A DNA stretch of 64,000 nucleotides from NCBI GenBank assembly GCA_003252455.1, contig QKED01000092.1, positions 30,716-94,715 of the forward strand. The letters are read 5' to 3'. How positions within the stretch are numbered: position 1 is the stretch's first letter; every line of letters starts with the position of its first letter. Position numbers and translations under genes: made by a program. Shown here piece by piece: positions 48,425 to 56,034 of the stretch. The notes below the pieces were generated by a model. That model ran no database searches. It was not told the DNA's origin and saw only the letters and a list, made by a program, of their open reading frames with translations. This DNA comes from Gammaproteobacteria bacterium. GTDB lineage: Bacteria > Pseudomonadota > Gammaproteobacteria > Thiohalomonadales > Thiohalomonadaceae.

Positions 48425-49159
48425 GCGTGACCTCTCTCTGGTCGTCGATCGGCGCCGAAGAGGTCTGAGTTGTGACCTTATCTCGCTGGCTCGGCACAGC
48501 TCTCCTTGAGGCGTGCCGCCGCCGCGGGGGGGGACCCGTCTAGACTAGAGGGCACAGCCACTTCTCGATTGAAACACACCCGCGTCTCCCCGGGGCGTGG
48601 ACCGGTACAAGGCGTGTCATATTGTTGCATTACGGTTGTGTCTGGTACGGTTGTCGAGCCACCCGAGGGGCGTGCAACGGCTTACTTGCGGCTAGGGCAT
48701 TCGGCCTGTGCGCTTTCTCATAGCTGCCGTCGGCTTCTCTATTGACCCAGAATGGAGCGCTATGTTGAGTGCGCGCTGCCCCTGCTGGGCAGGCTTGACA
48801 GCCCCCATTCATGCGCAGATACTTCTCGTATATGCCTGTATTTATTAAGGAATTGCTGCGCGCCTTGACCTTGAGTGGTGAGGTGTGCGGGGTGTGAAGT
48901 GTGCGCCCGAATCTTTGTGGTTGTTCGAGCCCGGGATTCACACGATGCTGACAGGATCATGATGCCGACGGCTCTGTCCGACGCTGGCGGTGATCCGGTG
49001 TACGGTAGAGTACGTAATCTTCGACGTTGCACTCCCCTCCTCATTATCCTTAATCTGCTCGGTTTCGCCGGATGGCGGGTGGTCGTCCTTTGGCTTGTCC
49101 TGCACGTGACGGCGACCATGGGTGCGTTTCACGAATTCATACCTTGTAATTAGGAGTCC
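48425..49159 (+). promoter_or_regulatory. Long gap before the Dlt-like operon, with candidate promoter
   Basis: No convincing gene is present. TTGACA at 48795-48800 is followed after 17 bases by GATACT (48818-48823), a plausible sigma-70 promoter reading into the operon with a leader of about 330 bases. An open frame at 48875-49153 has unconvincing composition and no ribosome site. Confidence 0.45.
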
Positions 49160-49402
49160 ATGATGATTGACGGTAGCCGAATTGCTGAGTTTCTGGCGGA
49201 TGACCTGGGGATCGATATGAGTGACGTGGAGCACGATACCCCGCTCTTCAGTAGTAGCATCGTCGATAGCTTCGCCCTGGTGACTCTAATGATGTTTCTC
49301 GAGAATGAGGCCGGGATGCGCATCAACCCGGTGGATGTGACCCTGGACAACTTCGATACCATCAACCTGATGGTGGCCTTCATCGAGCGCAATAGCCAAT
49401 GA
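49160..49402 (+). CDS. Acyl carrier protein (DltC-like) of an envelope acylation operon
   Basis: The 80-residue carrier protein has a phosphopantetheine site at Ser37 in SSSIVDSFALVTL. The three or four acidic helices are visible and length is typical of DltC or stand-alone ACPs. TAGGAG lies upstream of the double ATG. It overlaps the decarboxylase gene by four bases and is the first gene of a seven-gene operon. It should carry the aminoacyl or acyl cargo as a thioester loaded by the ligase at 51602 and unloaded by the MBOAT at 54447. Confidence 0.9.
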   Translation: MMIDGSRIAEFLADDLGIDMSDVEHDTPLFSSSIVDSFALVTLMMFLENEAGMRINPVDVTLDNFDTINLMVAFIERNSQ

Positions 49403-50652
49403 GTTCAGCGCAGTTGATCGCAGCTGCCAGGCAACTCGGGACGCCGCTCTACGTCTACGACCCGGAGCTTGCCAAGGCCAGGATCGCTACCCTTCGTACC
49501 CTCTTTTCCGACCGCTTTGCCGTCAGTTATGCGATCAAGTCGAACCCCAACCTCGGCCTGCTCAGTGCCTTGTGCCCGGTGTTGGACAGCTTCGACGCCT
49601 CCTCATGGGCCGAGGTCGAGCGCGCGCTTGCCGCCGGTATGCCGGCGGCGCGCATCAGCTTCTCCGGTCCGGCGAAGCGCCGCTTCGAGCTGGAGCGTGC
49701 GGTCGCGGTCGCGGTCGGAGAGCTGGTGGTCGAATCGCTCGACGAGGCCAAGCAGGTCTCTGAGCTCGCCACGGCATCCGGCCGTGTGCAGGCCCTCCTC
49801 GTGCGCATTAACCCAAGCCAGATACCGCGTAAGTTCGGTGCCTCTATGGCGGGGGGGGCGAGCCAATTCGGCATCGATGAGGAGGATATCGCCGAGCAGT
49901 TACCTCAGCTCATGACCCTGCCGGGCGTCGAGCTGATCGGTTTTCACTGTTACTCGGGAACCAACTGTCTGGATGCCGCCTCCGTAGCGGAAAATTTTGC
50001 CATCTTTGCGCGCCTCTTCCGTCTGGCGCAGCAGGTGAGCGGCATCACCCCGAGAAAGCTGATCTTCGGTTCCGGTTTTGGCATCACCTATCTTCCCGAT
50101 GAGGTCGCCCTGGATGTAGAGGCCCTCCCGTCGCTGGTCAATCCCGTGGTCGATGCGCTGTTGGCCGAGCCCGCGTTTGCCTCCGCCCGCTGCTCCCTGG
50201 AGATGGGGCGATGGCTGATTGGCCCGGCAGGTTGGCTGCTCACCGAGGTGATCGCGGCCAAGTGTTCGCGGGGTCGAGAGATCCGTGCCTGCGATGCGGG
50301 CTTCAATAATCACCTGGCCGCGTGTGGCATGATGGGGTCGGTGTTCCGGCGCAATTGGGTCTATCAAAACCTGACCAATCCCGATGCCGCGCTGCAGACC
50401 TACACCCTGGTGGGGCCGCTCTGTACCACCATCGACCGCTTGGCGATGGACCTGGAGCTACCCGAGACCCGCATCGGCGACATCATCGCCATCCCCCACT
50501 CGGGTGCCTATGGTCTAACTGCCTCGCCTACGCGCTTTATCTCACACCCCGAGCCGCGCGAGGCACTTCTGCTGCATGGCGGTGTGGTCGACGTCACCGA
50601 GTCGTTGCACAACCACCCGGGTTCAATTCATTCAAGCGGAGTACGTTCATGA
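49399..50652 (+). CDS. PLP-dependent fold-III decarboxylase (BtrK/exosortase-associated type)
   Basis: The 417-residue protein belongs to the alanine-racemase-fold decarboxylases (LysA/BtrK). The PLP lysine is Lys47 (VSYAIKSNPN), the phosphate loop is GSGFGITY, EMGRWLIGPAG matches the substrate-binding segment, and Cys342 in VGPLCTTIDRL is the catalytic Cys, with HSGAYG near the end. BtrK of butirosin synthesis decarboxylates a glutamyl group while it is bound to a carrier protein. The adjacent carrier gene (ATGA overlap) suggests the same here. Free diaminopimelate as substrate is less likely in this context. Confidence 0.88.
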   Translation: MSSAQLIAAARQLGTPLYVYDPELAKARIATLRTLFSDRFAVSYAIKSNPNLGLLSALCPVLDSFDASSWAEVERALAAGMPAARISFSGPAKRRFELERAVAVAVGELVVESLDEAKQVSELATASGRVQALLVRINPSQIPRKFGASMAGGASQFGIDEEDIAEQLPQLMTLPGVELIGFHCYSGTNCLDAASVAENFAIFARLFRLAQQVSGITPRKLIFGSGFGITYLPDEVALDVEALPSLVNPVVDALLAEPAFASARCSLEMGRWLIGPAGWLLTEVIAAKCSRGREIRACDAGFNNHLAACGMMGSVFRRNWVYQNLTNPDAALQTYTLVGPLCTTIDRLAMDLELPETRIGDIIAIPHSGAYGLTASPTRFISHPEPREALLLHGGVVDVTESLHNHPGSIHSSGVRS

Positions 50653-51605
50653 GCGTAGAGGCACAACTTCAGCGCCCCGAGGCGTTGCGTCGTTTTCTGG
50701 TCCTCGGCTTCCCCCGCTCTGGCACCACCCTGCTCTCTCAACTGCTCGACGCCCACCCGCTTATCTCTTGCCCTCCCGAGACCAATCTCTTCTCCTCGGC
50801 GGGGCGCTATCTGGATGAACAGACCCAGGTCGAGGGACCGCCTATCGGCGTGCTCGCCGGTCTCGGTTTTCTCGGCCTCGACCCCGAGGCCGTCTACGCG
50901 CCGCTGCGGCAGATGTTGTTCGGTCTGCACACCCAGATCTCCGGCGGCGCGCCGATCTGGGTCGAAAAGACCGCGACGGATATCTTTCACATCGAGACGC
51001 TGGAGCCGCTGCTGATCGGGCACGCGCGCTTCATCGTGCTGCTGCGACACCCGCTGGATGTTATCGCCTCCAACCACGACCTCGCCGAGACCATGGGGGC
51101 CCAGTTGCCCGAACTCTACGAGAAGACGCGTGGGATCAATGGCCCGTGGGACGGTTTTGCCGAGGCCTGGCTCGACCGTATGCATGCCCTTCAGGGGCTG
51201 CTTGCCAGGCACCCCGACGCCTGTCACCTGATGCACTATGAAGCGCTGCTCGCCGATCCGCACCAAACCCTCGGGGCCCTGCTGACATTCATGGGTATCG
51301 AGGCGGATGTCCCGAGCCTGATCGAAACCGCCTTCTCCGAAGAGCGCCGTATCGGCCTGGGTGACTTCCAGGTGCACGGCACCAAGGGGATTCGTCCGCC
51401 GCGCAAAGATGGTTGGCGCAAGCGCATCCCACACGGGGCGGTGGCGCGTATCGTCCCGCGTATCGCCGAGATGATGGAGAGTCTGGGCTACGAGGCGCCG
51501 AAGGTGCCGAAGGTGCCAGGGCGTGAGGACGCCATTCGCCAGTTTGTCATGGCGGCGAGTATGAAGCGCTCGCAGCAGTTGCGTTCGGAGGGTGAACAGC
51601 AGTGA
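50649..51605 (+). CDS. PAPS-dependent sulfotransferase
   Basis: The 318-residue protein has the 5'-phosphosulfate loop GFPRSGTTLLSQLLDAHP (residues 20-37) and the 3'-phosphate motif ARFIVLLRHPLDVIASNH. It should transfer sulfate from PAPS to a hydroxyl or amine, in the cytoplasm as no signal peptide or helix is seen. Its ATG overlaps the decarboxylase stop (ATGA), and its stop overlaps the ligase start (GTGA), so it is firmly part of the operon. The acceptor may be the carrier-bound group or another precursor. Confidence 0.87.
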   Translation: MSVEAQLQRPEALRRFLVLGFPRSGTTLLSQLLDAHPLISCPPETNLFSSAGRYLDEQTQVEGPPIGVLAGLGFLGLDPEAVYAPLRQMLFGLHTQISGGAPIWVEKTATDIFHIETLEPLLIGHARFIVLLRHPLDVIASNHDLAETMGAQLPELYEKTRGINGPWDGFAEAWLDRMHALQGLLARHPDACHLMHYEALLADPHQTLGALLTFMGIEADVPSLIETAFSEERRIGLGDFQVHGTKGIRPPRKDGWRKRIPHGAVARIVPRIAEMMESLGYEAPKVPKVPGREDAIRQFVMAASMKRSQQLRSEGEQQ

Positions 51606-53101
51606 GCGCCTACGGGTGGAGGCTGTTTGAAAAACTGGCTGCAAGCCAAGCGCAGCAGCCTGCGTTGATCCAGGCCGAACGGTTTACCCGTTACGACGAG
51701 TTGGCCGAGATGGCCGAGCGTTGCGCCGGCGCCTTAGCGGTTTCGGCGGGCGATCGCGTGCTCATCTCCGGCCCTGACAGCGTCTTCCTCGCCGCCGCCA
51801 TTTTGGCCTGCTGGCGCTTGGGCGCGATACCGGCGCTGCTCCACCCCGATGCCCCCGCCCGTCACTTCGAGCATGCCCGGCGCACCATCACCCCCGCCCG
51901 TGAGTTGATCGGTCAGGAGGCACTGGCGGCCCTCGCCGAGAGCGGTGTGCACCCCAGTGACGCGGCCCCCCACCAATCACCCGATGCGCCGGCGTCGATA
52001 CTCTTCACCTCGGGCTCTACAGGGTTACCGAAGGCGGTGACGCAGAGCGCGGGGAATCTCGCCTCCGGGGTGCAGCGCGTCAAGGGGTATCTCGGGTACC
52101 ACGTCCAGGACCGGATCCTCTGCGGTGTGCCTGTCTCCTTCGACTACGGTTGGGGACAGTTGCTCTCCTGCCTATTGGGTGGGATGACGCTGATCCTGCC
52201 CGAGCGTCCGGGCGGCATCGCCCTGTGTCAGGCCATCGAGCAGCATAGACCCACGGTGCTCGCCGCCGTCCCCTCGCTCTTGGCCGACCTGCTCATGGGC
52301 CTGGCGCCTATCGCCACGACCGATTGCTCCTCGGTTCGGCTCATCACCAACACGGGCTCGAAGATCGCACCCGCTATTTTCGAGTTGATGCTGGAGACCT
52401 TCCCCGGTGCCGAGATCTCACTGAACTATGGGCTCACCGAGACCTATCGTTCCGCCAGCCTGCCGTTTGGTCAGGCCTTGTCGCAGCGCAGCTCCGTGGG
52501 GTATGCCATCCCGGGGGTCGACCTGGTGGTGGTACTGCCCGACGGGCGTGAGGCGCCGGTCGGTGAGGAGGGCGAGATCATCCATCGCGGCGCCGGGATC
52601 TTCCTCGGCTACTGGGGTGACCCCGAGGCCAGCGCAAAGACCCTGCGCCCGGACCCCTTCTGGGGGGGGACCGAAGCGGCCTCGGGCCTGCCCGCCCCGC
52701 GGGTCGTCTATACCGGCGACCTCGGGCACAAAGATGCCGAGGGACGCCTCTTCATCCATGGGCGCCGCGATGGTCAGCTGAAGTCCATGGGCGTGCGGGT
52801 CTCGCGCGACGAGATCGAGACCCTGATCGGGCAAAATGGTCATGTGGCGGGTGTCGCTGTCGTGGCGCGTCCGCACCCCGCCATCGGCGACCTTATCGTC
52901 GCCTGCATCGAATGGAAGTCGGACGTGGACGAGAAGGCCGCCCTGAAGGCGCTGAAGCAGGAGATGCGTCTCAAGGCGAGTCGCTTTATGGAGCCCAGGG
53001 AGTGGCGGACCTTCGAGCGCCTGCCGCGAACCACCAGTGGGAAGGTGGACTATCCGACCTTGCGAACGCTAATCAAGGTAGATGATGACTACGCAAAATA
53101 A
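51602..53101 (+). CDS. AMP-forming acyl/aminoacyl ligase (DltA-like role)
   Basis: The 499-residue adenylate-forming enzyme starts with GTG overlapping the previous stop. Motifs: P-loop ILFTSGSTGLPKA (133-145), NYGLTETYRS (motif A5), VYTGDLGHKDAEGRLFIHGR (A7/A8) and the catalytic Lys in RTTSGKVDYPTLR (about 481). It should activate a carboxylate as an adenylate and load it on the carrier protein, as DltA does for D-Ala. It also resembles the exosortase-A-associated acyl-CoA ligases. The substrate is unknown. Confidence 0.9.
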   Translation: MSAYGWRLFEKLAASQAQQPALIQAERFTRYDELAEMAERCAGALAVSAGDRVLISGPDSVFLAAAILACWRLGAIPALLHPDAPARHFEHARRTITPARELIGQEALAALAESGVHPSDAAPHQSPDAPASILFTSGSTGLPKAVTQSAGNLASGVQRVKGYLGYHVQDRILCGVPVSFDYGWGQLLSCLLGGMTLILPERPGGIALCQAIEQHRPTVLAAVPSLLADLLMGLAPIATTDCSSVRLITNTGSKIAPAIFELMLETFPGAEISLNYGLTETYRSASLPFGQALSQRSSVGYAIPGVDLVVVLPDGREAPVGEEGEIIHRGAGIFLGYWGDPEASAKTLRPDPFWGGTEAASGLPAPRVVYTGDLGHKDAEGRLFIHGRRDGQLKSMGVRVSRDEIETLIGQNGHVAGVAVVARPHPAIGDLIVACIEWKSDVDEKAALKALKQEMRLKASRFMEPREWRTFERLPRTTSGKVDYPTLRTLIKVDDDYAK

Positions 53102-54233
53102 GCCCCCCCTATCGAAGCCTCCAGGAAAGCCCCGCGCACCAGCCAAACCCGCTTGGTTGCAGCTGGCGCAGGCCTTCGTCGCGGGTGCGCTGGCACCCAG
53201 CCGCCTCATGCTCGCTGCCTTCCTGATCAGTACCCTACTGATGCTAGTGCTCGCATTGTGGATGTTCAGCCCGAGTGGGATGCGCGGCTATGCCGGGACC
53301 TTTATCCCGCGCACTACAAATGATGCCGAGGGTTTTGTCACTGTGGAGGCGCTACGCATCGCCGAGCAGCAACAGAGGCCCAATCTGGTGATCCTCGGTA
53401 CGTCGACGATTGCGCAGGGCCTTGGGCGGGAGCAGGCGATTCAACAGGCCCTCGCGCAGGCGGGGGCCGGTGACTGGGACGTGCATATGCTCTCGACCCC
53501 GTTACAGAGCCCATTGGACCAGGTCACCTTGCTCGACACCGTGCTGAGCAACAGAGGTGAAGGGGCTGCCCCGGTGCTTGTCGTCATCGGACAGGGGGTG
53601 CTGCGCCTGCAGTGGACCGCAAAGAAGATGCTCGACTTCGAGAATCATGCTCGCCTGGGTTTGCGTAGCGAGTGGACGGATCGTGACGTGGAGGCCATGG
53701 GTGGTACGGTGCGCCCCTACTATGGCTGGGCCCCGTTTGATAACTATCGATTCATGCTCCTCAACGGTACCGAGGCCATCATGCGCCTCTTCGCACAGCG
53801 TCCAGCCGAGCGGGTGATCGACAGCTACTCTCCAGGGTTACTCTCGATACCCTATCAGGAGCGCAACCGTAGCCTGACGTTGCAATATCTCGCCAAGGCC
53901 GTCGAACAGAGTGATGCCCTCTTTGACCTCCAGCGTCGACTTGAGCAGCGTCTGCAGGCCATCCCCGGGGTGCACCTTGCCTACCTTCAGGAGGGGCTCT
54001 CACCGGATCTGCATGACAACCTCGCGCATGCCGAGGCGTACAAGAAGGGCGAGGCGTCGTTGAGCGCATTTCTCTCGTCGGTGTCGGTACCCTACTGGCC
54101 AATTTTCGACGACGTTAACGTGGCAGATGGCGAGTTTTATGATGATTATCACGTGGTTCGCGGGGTAACTCAGGAGCGATTGCGTGCCGACTTTGCGCGG
54201 CATGTCGCAGAGCTGAAGATACTGGGCCGATAA
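53082..54233 (+). CDS. Membrane-anchored SGNH-type acyltransferase (DltD-like)
   Basis: The 383-residue protein has a proline-rich cytoplasmic N-terminus, one membrane helix (about 42-62) and a periplasmic domain. It carries GTST (Ser108, in LVILGTSTIAQG), matching the nucleophile block of DltD/AlgX-type SGNH enzymes, and DDYH near the C-terminus (Asp354, His357), the DxxH of the triad. It overlaps the ligase by 20 bases. In Dlt systems this protein takes the acyl group from the shuttle tyrosine onto its serine and delivers it to the polymer. Confidence 0.82.
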   Translation: MMTTQNKPPLSKPPGKPRAPAKPAWLQLAQAFVAGALAPSRLMLAAFLISTLLMLVLALWMFSPSGMRGYAGTFIPRTTNDAEGFVTVEALRIAEQQQRPNLVILGTSTIAQGLGREQAIQQALAQAGAGDWDVHMLSTPLQSPLDQVTLLDTVLSNRGEGAAPVLVVIGQGVLRLQWTAKKMLDFENHARLGLRSEWTDRDVEAMGGTVRPYYGWAPFDNYRFMLLNGTEAIMRLFAQRPAERVIDSYSPGLLSIPYQERNRSLTLQYLAKAVEQSDALFDLQRRLEQRLQAIPGVHLAYLQEGLSPDLHDNLAHAEAYKKGEASLSAFLSSVSVPYWPIFDDVNVADGEFYDDYHVVRGVTQERLRADFARHVAELKILGR

Positions 54234-54235
54234 GC

Positions 54236-54442
54236 ATGAGCGAACAAAGCAAGAGTAGTGAGGTGGGCATGACGGAGCGTGCGACGGCGCCGGGGGTGGT
54301 CAGTGAGGAGTCGTTACGGAGGATGAGGATCCTCGGTGCCGTGCTCATGGGCTTAGCTATCGGGGTTATGTTGGTCCCCGCCCTGTTCGACCTTCTGTCG
54401 AAGTTGGGTGACGTCACCGCCTTCCGCTACCAGAACTTCTAA
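54236..54442 (+). CDS. DltX-like acyl-shuttle microprotein ending FRYQNF
   Basis: The 68-residue protein has a soluble N-terminus, a basic patch (RRMR), one membrane helix (about 32-54) and a short C-terminal tail, which by the positive-inside rule faces the periplasm. It ends exactly in Phe-Arg-Tyr-Gln-Asn-Phe (Tyr65). This is an FxYxxF-type C-terminal hexapeptide such as the one on DltX, whose tyrosine receives the acyl group from the MBOAT and passes it to DltD. It lies two bases after the SGNH gene and four before the MBOAT gene, as expected for a bridging subunit. Confidence 0.85.
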   Translation: MSEQSKSSEVGMTERATAPGVVSEESLRRMRILGAVLMGLAIGVMLVPALFDLLSKLGDVTAFRYQNF

Positions 54443-54446
54443 GACG

Positions 54447-55649
54447 ATGATCTACTCCTCCATATGGTGGCTCTTTCTCCTCCTCGGGCCCATCCTCTAT
54501 TGGTCGCTACCGGCTCGCCTGCGTGCCCCCTTCCTGATGGTGACCAGCGTGGCCTTGTTGGCTGTCTATGCCGGCAGTGCGTTGCTGGTGATGCTCCTCG
54601 TCGGGCTGGTCGCCTATGGTGCCTTTCATCCGGTCGTGGACCGTCTGCCGGAGCGGCTGCAACGGGTGGCGAGGTCGCCCTTTCCGTTCGCCTTTGTCCT
54701 CGGTTATTTCGTTATCGCGAAATACATCCCGCCGCTCGCCAACTCGATCGGACAGGGCGGGAGCTTTCTCGATTTTGCCGTCCCCCTCGGGGTGAGCTAC
54801 TTCAGCTTCAAGTTGTTGCACTACGTACTGGAGATGCGCCGCGGCAACATCCCCGCGCACAGCTTTAGTGACTACGGGTCCTGGCTCTTTTGCGCGCCGA
54901 TCTTCACGGCAGGCCCGATCGAGCGTTTCGAGCACTACCTGCGTGAGCGACACGACCAGAGCTTCAAATGGGATTTTGTCGTCGAGGGCGCCCTGCGCAT
55001 CGCACAGGGGTTGGTGAAGAAGCACTTTCTCGCGGTGCTCTTTATCGAGCTCCTGCAGCATGTCAGTGGCGGCGGTAATCTGGCCTCCATGCTCTCGGGT
55101 CTCGACGGGGCCAACCCGGCTGCGTTGTGGGGGGCGATGTTGCTGACGCTGGTGCTGGTCTATCTGGATTTCTCCGCCTATTCAGATATCGCCATCGGTT
55201 CGTCGCTGCTGTTCGGCCTGCGCATCATGGAGAACTTCAACTTCCCGTTCATCGCCACGAGTCTGCCGAATTTCTGGCAGCGCTGGCACATGACCCTGGC
55301 CTCCTTCTGTCGGGCCTACATCTACATGCCGATGATCGGCTTGACCCGTAACCCCTACTACGCAGCCACCGCCACCTTCGGCGTGATGGGCCTGTGGCAC
55401 GCGGCCAGCCTGCACTGGATCACCTGGGGCCTGTGGCATGGGTTCGGTATGTCAGTGGTGGCGGCGTGGGGACGCTACGCGGGCAAGCACAAGTGGCGCT
55501 TGTTCAAGACCTCGCTCGGGGCGGTCGTCGGCTGGTTTCTGACCATCTGCTTCGTCTCCCTTGGCGGCACCTTCACCGCACTGCATGGCGTCGCCTCCTA
55601 TTCCGATGCGTGGCGCATGGTCCTGAGGGCCTTCGGCATTTCACTCTAG
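54447..55649 (+). CDS. MBOAT-family acyltransferase (DltB-like)
   Basis: The 400-residue polytopic protein has the MBOAT signatures: VPLGVSYFSFKLLHYVLE, PNFWQRWHMTLASFCRAYIYMP (His281) and VMGLWHAASLHWITWGLWHG with the catalytic His318. It transfers the acyl group from the cytoplasmic carrier protein across the membrane. Its own C-terminus (RAFGISL) lacks a shuttle motif, in line with a separate microprotein. The ATG at 54447 is preferred over the in-frame 54408, which lies inside the previous gene. It is the last gene of the operon. Confidence 0.92.
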   Translation: MIYSSIWWLFLLLGPILYWSLPARLRAPFLMVTSVALLAVYAGSALLVMLLVGLVAYGAFHPVVDRLPERLQRVARSPFPFAFVLGYFVIAKYIPPLANSIGQGGSFLDFAVPLGVSYFSFKLLHYVLEMRRGNIPAHSFSDYGSWLFCAPIFTAGPIERFEHYLRERHDQSFKWDFVVEGALRIAQGLVKKHFLAVLFIELLQHVSGGGNLASMLSGLDGANPAALWGAMLLTLVLVYLDFSAYSDIAIGSSLLFGLRIMENFNFPFIATSLPNFWQRWHMTLASFCRAYIYMPMIGLTRNPYYAATATFGVMGLWHAASLHWITWGLWHGFGMSVVAAWGRYAGKHKWRLFKTSLGAVVGWFLTICFVSLGGTFTALHGVASYSDAWRMVLRAFGISL

Positions 55650-56034
55650 ACACCAACGCCGATGCCGAGCTGGAGGCGAGGTCACCGCGGTGACCCGCCG
55701 GGCGGTGTGCGGCGCCTGCATGTGGCTGACCGACGTGCCCGCCACCGGCCCCCTCCCGACCCTGCACACGTCGCCTCTCGGCGTTGCGTCTGGGTCCCCC
55801 CTGTAGGTGTTCGCGGAGGTGCTTCAGCGGTCGCGGATGGCCTCTGGCCTGAGCGAAAACGGCTCGTTGCGTATCCCAAGCGATGGCCCGCTGGTATGAA
55901 AACGGTCCCTGCACAGAAATTTACATCGCCGAAAAGTGCGAGCAATATCCACAAGAGCGACACACCGCTGATGCTACGTTAAGGCGACACACCGGCCTCC
56001 AGACCCTCTGCGAGGCCGCGTAAGGGCGAAGAGT
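55650..56034. other. Gap between the Dlt-like operon and the DUF1631 gene
   Basis: About 385 bases without a gene. The left part is GC-rich, and the right part (55910-55980) is richer in A and may carry the promoter of the next gene. I see no clear hairpin with a T-run. Confidence 0.4.

Noticed and set aside
48875..49153. 92-codon frame upstream of the carrier-protein gene
   Set aside because: A hydrophobic stretch is present, but there is no ribosome site and the composition is odd; no evidence of coding.
49160..55649. Interpretation as an ordinary D-alanine dlt operon
   Set aside because: The ligase is closer in look to acyl-CoA/exosortase-associated ligases, and a decarboxylase and a sulfotransferase are firmly built into the operon.
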